The notes beneath the pieces are model-generated. The model saw only the letters and a list, made by a program, of their open reading frames with translations, did no database searches and had not been told where the DNA came from. The position numbers and the translations under genes were made by a program. From Chthoniobacteraceae bacterium (GTDB lineage: Bacteria; Verrucomicrobiota; Verrucomicrobiia; Chthoniobacterales; Chthoniobacteraceae): 41,653 nt of DNA. The stretch is from positions 1 to 41,653 of the forward strand of contig CANJZW010000038.1 in assembly GCA_947479475.1 (NCBI GenBank), given 5' to 3'. This document shows, in pieces, positions 26,401-38,400 of the stretch. Numbering within the stretch: the stretch's first letter is position 1; the number at the start of each line of letters is the position of its first letter.

Positions 26401-29400
26401 AAGCCTCTGGGCTGTGAACGCCGCCGGGGCTGGCACGGGTGTGATTTCATTCACCACCAAGCCCCTCAACAATACGGGGAACATTACCTTTAAGAACGCC
26501 GCCCTTTTCGGGGGAGTGGCTGGTGTCGGCACCGGCGCGCATTCCATCACGGGTGGGATCGGAGCCAATGTCGCGGGCATCCATCTCGCGAGCACGACTA
26601 ATCCGCTCAACATCAGCAGCGGGTCCATCACGGTTGGCAGCGCAGGGAAAGTTTTGGTCACTAGCGGCACGGCCCTCACGGTGTCCAGTTCGGTCAATGG
26701 CACTGGCAACGTCACCTTGCAGAATAGCGGTTCGTACCTGCTCAGCGCCTCGGGTGCGCTGAGTTTCGCGGGGACGCTCACTAATTCCGGCACCGCCACC
26801 ACCGCCAACTGGGCCAACTCCTCCGGCACTCCCAATGGCGCGACGCTGCTCACCGGAGTGATGGGTGCGGGCGTGAGCAAACTGGTGCAGGACAGCGCCA
26901 CTTCCTCTCTCGTTGTTTATGCAAACAACTCGGCGTTCAACGGCTCGGTGGAGATTCGCCAAGGTGCGCTGGTTCTTGCCAACAATTCCAACGCGATTGC
27001 GAATTTATTGGGCTCGGGCACCAGCACGATAACCCTTGGCACGGGTTCGGCAAACGCCTCTCTCCTTTATGGCGCCCGCGCCGGGATCCCAGGGGCCACG
27101 ACCGGAGGCGGCAATTATACGCTGCTCAATCCGATCAGCGTTGGTGGCACAGGTACCAGTTTGATCGCCGTGACCGATTGGGGACTTCTTTTGTCCGGAG
27201 CCATTACCCTCTCCAACAACCTTACCATCGCCTCGGCAAACGCGAATGGGTCGACGCTTACGTTAAACGGCGGCATCACCGGTACTGGAAATCTCACGAT
27301 CACAGATTCGGGCGGGTCGACGCTCGCCAGCTCGTTCATTTTCAACAATCAACCCATTAACAATAACGGGTCGATTACCTTTAATAGCGCCTCGGTTCTG
27401 GGCGGTGCGGCCGGTTCCTTTTCCGGTTCCACGGTTGTGATAAACGGCGGGATTGGCTCTAACGTCACATCCATCAACCAGAATGGCTCCGACGCCGTCA
27501 CCATTCAGACTGGGACAGTCTATGCGAACGCCTCCGGGCTTGCGATCAACTCAAACACGTCAACCGCAATTACCGTCAGTTCCCAAGTGAGCGGGCCAGG
27601 CCCGCTCATCCTTAACCTCAACAGCTCAGGAAACATCAGCGTGAACGGCGGGCTCTTTAGCAACGGCATCGTGATTAATCGCAATGGCTCCGGTACAGCC
27701 TCCTTTAGTTCTATTCACGTCTACGGCGCCCAAATTACCTACGGAGGCACTTCATCGACTCCGTTTGTGACGAGCACGCCGTCCATTGGAAACACCTCCG
27801 TGACGCAGGCTAATCCAAACAGTTCCCTAACGCTCTCAGGAAGTGTTGCTGTCATTGCTCAGGGGAAGGCGTTGGTTTCAACCGGGTCCGTTTTCATCGT
27901 CTCAGGGCTGATTTATGGAACGGGTACTTTGTCGGTTTCCGCAAATTCCTCCGGCCCGATCACGTTGGCGGGCGGCGTCACCCATGCGGGTGCCATTGTG
28001 AACTCTGGGACTGGGTCGGGCGCTCTCACGATCAGTAGCGCTATTGGCACATCCGTGACTGGGATCACGCAGTCCAGTGCCACTTCGTCGCTGACTTTGA
28101 GCGGCGCAAATTCTTTTACCGGCCCGACCACGGTGACGCTGGGAACCTTGACGCTGGCAGGCGCCGGCGGCACGGAACTCGGTCCGGTTGCGTCTTCTGG
28201 GATGCTCACTTTAAATGGCGGCAGCCTGCGCTTTGGAACCTACACGGCATACACCTTTGGTGCGCTGGCGGGCACTTCACCTTTGAAATTGGCCAACAGC
28301 TCCAGTGCTGCGGTGACCATCACGGTGGGTAATGCCACCAATAATCTTTCCGCCGCTTATTCCGGCAATTTGTCGGGAGCTGGAGGCATCAACAAATCCG
28401 GCACAGGCACATGGACGCTTTCCGGGGCGAACAACCTTTCCGGCGAGGCGTGGATCAACGCTGGCACCCTTGCTATTGTAGACGGGGGCTCCTTCTCCGG
28501 AGTGAGCGTGCTTGCGGCAAGAACCGGGGGCACTCTGTACATTTCAAATGCCTCGGTCACGGTGGGCGCCGGCGGGATCTTCGGGGCGAGTTACGGCGCT
28601 GTAGCGACTGCGTACGTAACCGTCGGCAGCGGCGGTGTGCTGAACATCGGCAATGGAGGCGGTCGGACCTTCATCGGGGGAGGCAACAGCGGGGGACCTT
28701 GTGGCACCGGCATTCTGACTCTCACTGGGAATGCCGCAGTGAACGTGGCTGCGCCGGGCTTGTTCCCCAATGACCTGGTCTACCTTTCGGGTTACGGAGG
28801 GGACGGCACTATTAATCTGGATGGCGGTACGCTCACCAGTGCGCGTGTGATTGTCGGCGGCGCGAATGCCGGCACGCTAAACTTTAACGGGGGTGTACTA
28901 AGGGCCGCTTTGAGCTCTACGGGATTCATTTCTTCCATAACTGCCACCTATGTGAAGAGCGGTGGCGCGATCCTAGACACCAACGGGTTCGACATCGGGC
29001 TTTCTATGCCACTGTTAGAGTTAGCCGCATCTACAGGGGGAGGTTTGACCAAGCAAGGCACCGGCACACTCACTCTTCCCGTGGCGAATACCTACACCGG
29101 GGGCACGAAGCTCACCGGCGGGACTCTGAAAGTGGGCATCGCCTCCGCCCTAGGCGCCGGTTCGTTGACCTTCATCAACGGTGTCCTGGAGGACGGCACG
29201 GGGACGGGCAGTCCACTGCCCGCGGGGACCAAACAGGTTTGGTCGGGAACCGCCGCTTTTGCGGGAACCGTGGCGACCAACACGGGCACGGGGAGCGTCA
29301 CGATCACCTCCGACACGACAGTGGATGTGCGCGTCTCCTCACTCACCGTGGCCGGTAATATGGCTGGTGCGGGTGGCCTGACGAAGATTGGCGCGGGCTC

Positions 29401-32400
29401 TCTGACATTAAGCGGCGTGAACACCTACTCGGGAGCAACGGTAGTCAATAGCGGAACGCTCATACTCAACGGCGCCAATGCGCTGCCTTCGAGTTCGGCA
29501 CTCAGTGTTGCGGTCGGGGCGACCGTGATTTTGCAAAACGGCGCGCAGCCAAGCTCTGTGAGTGGCCTGGGATCGATTGTTTATGGGCCGGGAATGCCTG
29601 CTTCGGTGGGTGGGGGCGACGTGACGGGGAATTTGGGGATGGTGCTCGCTGGCAGTTCTTCGCTGACCAAAGTTGGCGCGGGGAGTATTACGATGACTAG
29701 CTCCGCCAGCTTCACTGGGAAGACGACGATTCAAAGTGGGACGCTGGGTGGAAGTTCCCTCAACAGCCTCGTAGCCGGCGCCTACACTTGGTCCACCTTT
29801 GCGGGTGTTGTGGGGGCGAGTCTAGTGCTAGATGGCTCAATTGCCACTTCGGCGAAATTCAAAGATCCCACAGGAATCACAGTAGATCCCTTAGGGAACG
29901 TTTTCGTGGTGGATTGTGGCGCTCATGTCATCCGCAAAATCACTCCAGCGGGTGTGGTTTCTACTTTTGCGGGACTCTCCGGGAGCAATGCCGATGTGGA
30001 TGGCGCCGGAGCTATCGCCCGCTTCAATCAGCCAGCCGGGATCGTCAGCGACGCGAATGGCAACTTGTACGTGTCTGAATGGTTGGGTCTTGTCATTCGT
30101 AAAATCACCCCATCCGGCACGGTTTCCACCTTGGCTGGCTCCGCTGGCGTGGCCGGGACTGCGGATGGCGCTGGAAGTTCGGCGAGGTTTAGCAATCTTT
30201 ACGGGCTGGCGATTGATGTCAGCGGCAACCTTTACGTTGCAGATGCCGGCAACCATACGATCCGGAAAATTACGCCTGCTGGTTTCGTGAGTACGCTGGC
30301 TGGTATGGCAGGCACGCTTGGCTTTACAGACGGCGTGGGGACAAGTGCCAAGTTCAATTCTCCTCAGGGAGTGGCGGTGAATGCGGCAGGGATCGTATAC
30401 GTCTCAGACACCTCAAATAACGTGATTCGGGCAATCTCGCCCGCTGGAATTGTGAAGACTCTGGCTGGTTCTTCAACCGGCGTGGCTGGCGGAACCGACT
30501 TAAATGGAAGCTCGGCTAGTTTCAAAAGTCCTGTTGGTTTGGCGATCGACTTGGCGGGCAACGTCTTCGTGGCAGACGCGCAAGGCCAAACACTGCGGAG
30601 AGTGACCGCTTCGGGGGACGTATCCACATTGGGCGGGTCTTACCTTTCGGCTGGCTTTACGGATGGCGTCGGCACCGTGGCACGCTTTACAAGTCCCAAT
30701 TGCATTGCGCTGGATGCCTCTGGAAACGTGTACCTCTCAGACCGAACCAATTACACGGTCCGGAAGGGTGCGCCATCCTACACCAGCGCGCTGACTTCAA
30801 GCGCCTTCGGGGCACCGGTTGATGTCGCGAATGCCACACTAAATCTGGGCAGTTTAACGGCCACCGGCGCCTTGGTCTACTCGGGTAGCGGCGAAACCAC
30901 GGTCCGTATTCTGAATCTTGCCGGCACCACGGGAGGCGCGGTCATCGACCATTCTGGCACGGGCCTTCTGAAGTTCTCAAACGCGCTTACTGCCACTGGA
31001 GCGGGCTCAAAGACGCTTGTGTTGCAGGGCTCAACCAGTGGTGCGGGCGAATTGGCAGGCTCCATTGTGGACAACAGCGCCACCAACAAGACGTCCCTCC
31101 TCAAACAGGGTAGCGGCAAGTGGACGCTTTCCGGTTGGAATACGTACTCCGGCGGAACCACCGTTTCCCAAGGTACTTTAAAGCTTGGTAACGTGAATGC
31201 GCTGGGAACCGGCAGCCTCACTCTGAATTCTGGAGTCACTCTTGAATCATCCGGAGCGCTTAGCATGCCTTCGCTGACGAAGGTCTGGAATGGGAACGTC
31301 ACAATTCTTGCCGTCGGCACTCTGGATTTGACTGCCGGCGGTCTGGTTCTTCAGTCGGATTCTACCGTGACAGTGAGTGGCGGCATGCCGTCGGGGGGCG
31401 TGATTGCTTCGTACGTGTTCAATGGAAATGGAAACGATTCCTCGGGGAATGCGCAGACTACCTCGAGCACGGGGGTCACTTACGGAGTTGGGCGGGACGG
31501 CACGGTCAACGGGGCTGCTGTACTGGATGGGAGCACTAGCTTTTTATATCGATCCAGTTTGAACCAGGCTCCGGGTTCGCAAATGACCGTCGCGGCTTGG
31601 GTTAAAACCACGGGGGATGGAACGATCTTCTGTCTTGGGCGGACACAGGCAGGGTATGAGGGCCAGCAAGTATTCAGTGTCACGGGCGGGTGTTTAAAAT
31701 ACTGGGACTACAATGTCAGCTTTGGGTTTAACGGAGCGGTCTCGACGCAGACCGTAAACTCCGGCTCCTGGCGCCACGTCGCCTTTGTGAAAAACGGAAC
31801 AACGGGGACGTATTACGTGGATGGTCAGGCCGCTGGGACCATCACGGGGCCTGAGGTTGCCCACGTGGCGAACGATTTTGCAATCGGCAAGGATTATCGC
31901 GATAACATTGGTTACTTCAACGGTTCGATTGATGATTTCTGTCTGTATTCGCGGGCGTTGAGCGCGCAGGAAATCGCAGTGCTCGCCGGCGGGGTAGCCC
32001 TTGACTCGATACCAACGTTGCAGGTCGCCAATGTCTCCGGCAGTTATGCGCTGGGTAAGGACGGCCCCGGAACCATGGTCCTTTCCGGGACGAACACCTA
32101 TTCCGGCGCCACCACGGTTCTGGCTGGATCGTTGATTGTCAATGGCGCGAATGCGCTACCTTGGGGCTCGGCGGTGACAGTCGCTGCGGGAGCGACCGTG
32201 TTTCTGCAGAACGGCGCAGTGCTCAACAGTTACAGCGGAGAGGGTACGGTTTCAGGCTCAGGAGTGCCCGTGTTGTTGGGAGCAGGAAACAGTTCGGGAA
32301 CTTTGAGCTCGGTCGTTTCCGGTGCGTCGTCGCTGACGAAGTCGGGCAGTGGTACGGTGACCGTGGCGTCCACCAACACCTACACGGGAGCCACAATCGT

Positions 32401-35400
32401 GAATGGCGGAACGCTGGTGGCGGGCGGCACGCAGGCGTTCGGCTCGACCTCGGCGATGAAGCTGGCGAACGTTACGGGCGTGACGCTGAATTTGAACGGG
32501 AATAGCAACAGCGTCGGCGCGCTCTCAGGAGGAGGGACGCTGGGTGGGAATGTGGTGCTGGGTAGTGGGACGTTGACGGTGAATACGTCGGCGGTAGGGG
32601 CAAGCGATGGGGTCTGGGTGTCGGCGGGTGTTCACAGTTTGTTTTTAAAGAGTGACGGCAGCGTCTGGGCGGCTGGTTACAACCCTTTTGGCGGGCTCGG
32701 CGACGGCACTGCTACCGACAGGAACACGCCGGTGCAGGTGATGGGCGGAGTGACGGCAATTGCGGCTGGAATGTATCACAGTTTGTTTTTAAGAAGTGAC
32801 GGAACTGTCTGGGCGACTGGTGACAACAGGAATGGGCAGCTTGGCGATGGCACTGGTACCGCCAAGACCAGGCCAGTGCAAGTGATGAGCGGAGTGACAG
32901 CCATTGCGGCCGGAGTGTATCACAGTTTATTTTTAAAGAGTGACGGAAGCGTCTGGGCGACTGGTTCAAACTCTCATGGCGAGCTTGGCGATGGGACGCT
33001 CGTTAGCAAGAGCACGGCAGTCCAAGTGATGAGCGGAGTGACGACAATTGCGGCTGGTTATTATCACAGTTTCTTCTTGAAGGCTGACGGAAGCGTCTGG
33101 GCGACTGGTTTCAACGATAATGGGCAGCTTGGCGATGGGACGATTGTTGACAAGACCACGCCAGTACAAGTGATCAGCGGAGTCACGGGAATGGCGGGTG
33201 GCAATCATTACAGCCTGTTCTTAAAGGGCAACGGAAGCGTCTGGGCGACAGGTAACAACAGTGCTGGACAGCTTGGCGATGGGACGACCGTTAGCAAGAC
33301 CACGCCGGTGCAGGTGATGAGCGGAGTCATGGGAATGGCGGCCAGTGACGTTCACAGCCTGTTTCTAAAGAGTGACGGAAGCGTCTGGGCGACTGGGACC
33401 AACTCTAATGGTCAGCTTGGCGATGGGACCATGGTAGGCAAGACCACGCCGGTGCAAGTGATGAGTGGAGTGGCGGGAATTTCGGCGGGTTACACTCACA
33501 GTTTGTTTTTAAAGGGTGACGGAAGCGTCTGGGCGACTGGTAACAACGTTAAGGGGCAACTTGGCGACGGGACGTTCGTTAGCAAGACCACCCCGACCCC
33601 CATGCTGAACCCTTCCGTTTATGCGGCTGTGATTTCCGGGTCCGGTGGTCTCGTTGTTTCCGGTTCGGGCGCCCAAGTCTTCGCGGGGCTCAACACTTAC
33701 ACCGGTGTGACGACACTCAGCGGCGGCATCCTTTCCGTCGACTCGCTCGCCAATGGTGGGCTGGCGAGCGAACTGGGAGCGGCTTCCAGTGCCTCGTCCA
33801 ATCTGGTTTTTGCGGGTGGCACACTGCTTTACACCGGAACAGCAGGAACTAGCACGGATCGTGGCCTCACCCTGAGCGGCACAACGAATGGAACAATCAA
33901 TGTCCCTAACGCGGTGAACTTAACCTTGAGCGGTCCTATCGTCGGTAGTGGTGGCTTCACTGCGGCGGGGTACGGAACGATCGTGCTTTCGGGCACCAAT
34001 ATCTTCACCGGCAAGACGACGGTGGCCTCTGGAAATTTGAGTCTCTCGACGCTCAACAAAGTCGTTGGGGGTGTGGCTTCGAGTTCCTTGGGGGCGCCTA
34101 TTACTGATTCGAATGGCACCATCGATCTGGGCAGTTTGACCGCCACGGGAGGGCTCGTGATCACCGGTACCGGACAAACCACGGACCGTGTGATTAATCT
34201 GGCGGGCACCACCGGTGGCGCTGTGATTGACCAATCCGGCTCCGGGGCGCTGGTGTTCTCAAGTGGGTTCACCGCGACTGGCGCAGGTACAAAGATACTG
34301 ACGCTACAGGGCTCCACCGCCGGAACGGGGATGCTTTCTGGAGCCATCGTGGACAACAGTGTCTCGAACAAGACATCGGTCCTCAAGCAGGGCACTGGGA
34401 AGTGGACCCTCTTTTCCGCTAACAGCTACTCGGGCGGCACGACTCTGTCACAGGGGACCCTTGTCTTGGGTAACGCAAATGCGCTTGGAACTGGGCCCTT
34501 CACCATTCGGTCTGGTGGCGCGACGCTGGATGTCTCCGGCGCCTTCACCCTCCCGGCGATTGGCCACGTTTGGAACGGCAGCTTCACCTTCCGTGGCTCC
34601 AACTCCCTCGACATCACTGCAGGTTCCGTCGCACTCATGGGGAATTGCACGGTCACCGTCAGCGCCGGTTCCCTCAGTGCGGCCACGATTTCAGGCGCCT
34701 TTTATGGGCTTGGCAAGGATGGCCCGGGCACGCTCGTCATTTCCGGCACCAACACCTATACAGGCGCCACCACGGTGCTCGCCGGGACGCTCATCATTAA
34801 CGGCGCAAGCGCGCTGCCGGCCGGGTCAGCGCTCTCGGCCGCCGCTGGCGCCACGGTGATCCTGCAAAACGGGGCACAGTTCACCTCCTTCACTGGCGCG
34901 GGCACGCTCGTTAACGGCCCAGGGATTCCGGCTTCGGTGGGCGGGGGCGATGTGACAGGGAGTTCGGGGATGGTGCTTTCGGGCAGCTCCACGCTGACCA
35001 AAGTCGGCGCGGGGAACATCACGCTCACCAGTCTTTCTTCCAATACCGGCAAGACGTCCATCTATTCGGGAGGTCTCACCGTGAGCTCGATCAACGGGTA
35101 CTCTCTCTCCGGTTACAACTGGTCCACGTTTGCCGGCGGGGCTGGACTCGCCGCCTACTTAGACGCCACCGGTACGGCAGCGCGTTTCAACAGTCCCGAC
35201 GGCATTTGTATAGACGCTTCAGGCAACCTTTATGTGTCAGACAACACAGGGAACGTTATCCGAAAAATCAACGCTGCGGGCGTGGTGACAACTTTCGCCG
35301 GCATCAATGGATCCGGTGGAAACGTGAATGCTTCGACCGCCCTGAACGCTAGATTTAACGGTCCGGAGGGAATGGCGTTCGATTCCGCCGGCAATTTGTA

Positions 35401-38400
35401 CGTGGCTGAATGGCTGAATTGCGATGTGCGCAAAATCACGCCGGCAGGTGTGGTGACAACGCTGGCGGGCTCGGGTGTGGCGGGCTCTGCGGACGGGACG
35501 GGGACAGCTGCGTCTTTCAGCAACTTTTCCGGAATTGCGCTGGATCCCTCAGGGAACGTTTATGTGGCGGACCGCGGCAACAATACGATCCGGAAGATCA
35601 CGCCCGCGGGTGTGGTGACGATCTTTGCGGGCGCTACGGGCCAGAGTGGAACCACCAACGGATTGGGAACTGCCGCACGTTTCACTGGTCCCTGGGGAAT
35701 TGTTTACGCCCCGAATGGGAACCTCTATGTCACCGATAGTGGCAATAACATGATTCGGATGATCACTTTGAGCGGGATGGTTTCCACCGTTGCAGGGACG
35801 GGAGGCTCCGGAGGCGCTGATGGTGATGGAACCCAGGCCACCTTTAATCTGCCCATTGGGATTACCGCCGATGCTGACGGCAATCTCATCGTGGCAGACT
35901 ACAGTGGTGGCACCATACGCCGGATTACAGCCGGCGGGGTCGTTTCGACGATCGGCGGCGCGGCTGGCGTGTTCGCGACGACAGACGGGGTGGGAACGGT
36001 GGCCCGGTTCAACAGTCCGGAACACATGACTTTTGATTCGACTGGCGCCTTGTTTGTGGCCGACCGAGGCAATAACACCATCCGCAAGGCTACGCCTGTC
36101 TTTGGCGCGAATCTCACGCAAAGTTCGCTCGGTGCGCCGCTCGATGCGACAAGCGCCACGGTGGGAATTGGCAGCCTCTCCGCCTCGGGCGTTTTGCTGT
36201 ACGCGGGGACTGGGGAAACTTCCAACCGCGTTATTGATCTTGCGGGCACGACGGGCGGCGTGGTGCTGGACCAGTCGGGAACGGGATTGCTGAAGTTTGT
36301 GCGGGCCTTCACTGCCACTGGCGCAGGCTCCAAGACGCTTGTGCTTCAGGGCTCGAGCACTGGCGTTGGTGAAATCGCCGGAGGCATCGTCAACAGCAGT
36401 TCTCTCAATACAACCGCCCTCTTCAAGCAGGGCACTGGCAAGTGGACCCTCTCAGGCGCGAGCACGTACTCGGGCGGTACCACTCTCTCGCAGGGAACGC
36501 TCGCCCTGGGGAACACGAGCGCGCTTGGAACGGGCACTCTGACCCTCTATTCAGGAGTGACCTTGGACGCTTCCCGCGCGCTCACACTGCAGGCGCTGCC
36601 CCAAATCTGGAACGGCAGCTTCACCTTCCTTGGCAGCAACGCCCTCGACCTAAGCGCCAGCTCCGTGTGGCTCACGGCGAACTCCACGGTGACGGTCAGT
36701 GCGGGCTCGCTTACGGTGGGCAACCTCTCCGGCGGTTATACTCTGGCCAAGGACGGTGCCGGCACGCTCATCCTCTCCGGAACAAACGCTCTTAGCGGCA
36801 CTCTGAACGTGACTGCGGGAACGCTCATTCTGAATGGGGCCAATGCATTGCCGCCCGCTGTCTCGCTGAATGCAGCAACCGGCACGACGGTAATCCTTCA
36901 AAACGGGGCATTGATTCCGCCCACGACAGGAGCCGGAACGGTGGTAAACCAAGCTGGCTCCAATGCGATTATCGGATTTGCGGATGCCTCCGGAAGTTCC
37001 TCTGTCGTCCTCTCCGGCGCGTCCTCACTAACCAAAACGGGCCTTGGCTCGATGGCTCTCACGTCGAGCAGTTCCTTCACTGGCAAGACCTGGATTCAGG
37101 CGGGCGCGGTGTGGGCTGCCTCGCTGAACTCGCTTACGGGCGGGTCCTACACGTGGTCCACCTTGGCGACAGGGTTCACCTCCAATTATGGAGCCGTGGC
37201 AGATCCCGCTGGAAACGTTTATGTCACGGATGGCCAATGCATCAAAAAGGTGACCGCCGCCGGGGTGGTGACCGTCTTCGCGGGAACGCTGGGCACCTCC
37301 GGAACCACGGACGGCACGGGCACCGCTGCCCGCTTTGCCGCACCCAAGGGGGTCGCGCTCGACAGCGCGGGCAACGTGTACGTGGCGGATTCTGGAAACC
37401 ACAGAATCAGAAAAATCACCGCCGCTGGGTGGGTCACGACCTTGGCCGGAAGTGGAGTCGCGTCCAGTATGGATGGCGTGGGCGTGGCGGCTTCCTTTAA
37501 TGACCCGTGGGAACTTACTGTGGATTCAGCCGGTAACATCTTTGTGGGGGACCGCTCGGGACAGAAGATCCGTAAGATCACCCCTGACGGGGTCGTTTCA
37601 ACCTTGGCAGGTTCGGGAGCCCTGGGCAGCACAAACGGGGCAGGCGCGGCGGCCAGCTTTAGATACCTGGACTGTTTCGCCCTCGACGCTGACGGAAACT
37701 TGTACGCCGCAGATCAGGTCAACAACATGATCCGCAAAATCACCCCGGCGGGTGTTGTGACGACCTTTGCGGGCTCTGCGGTTGCCGGATCCCTCGACGG
37801 AGCCAAAGAGACCGCGACGTTCACCAATCCGTTTGGCGTCGTATTTGACGCATTTGGAAATTTGTATGTCACCGAGTACAGCGGGAACCGCGTCCGTGTG
37901 ATTCGCCCCAACGGGCTTGTCAGCACCATTGGCGGCAACGGGCAGGTCGGGAGCGCGAACGGGGTAGGCACGGCCGGTACGTTCTCGGGTCCTGCTCAGA
38001 TCTCTTTGGATGCGCTTGGGAATCTTTACATAGCAGACTCCACGAACGGGACGATTCGTAAGGGCGTGCCTTCCGGTTACGTGAGCGCCCTCGATGCGAG
38101 TTCCTTGGGGGCGCCGGGTGACTTTACGAGTGCAACCATCGACTTGGGTTCATTGACGGCCACCGGTTCCCTTGGACTCACGGGCGCAGCCCAAGTTTCC
38201 AACCGCCCGCTCAACCTCGCGGGCACCACCGGCGGCGGCGTGCTCGATCAGTCCGGGACGGGCGCTCTGCTGCTCACCGGCAGCGTGACCGCCACGGGTG
38301 CGGGCGCGAAGACTTTCACCCTGAAGGGCTCCACTTCCGGCACCGGAGAAATCTCGGGCACCATCGCCAACAACAGCCTCCTCAACACCACCTCGCTGCT

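Noticed and set aside
32712..33208. Repetitive minus-strand frames over the RCC1 region
   Set aside because: Repetition is a direct consequence of the 144-bp repeat in the sense gene; no independent coding signal.
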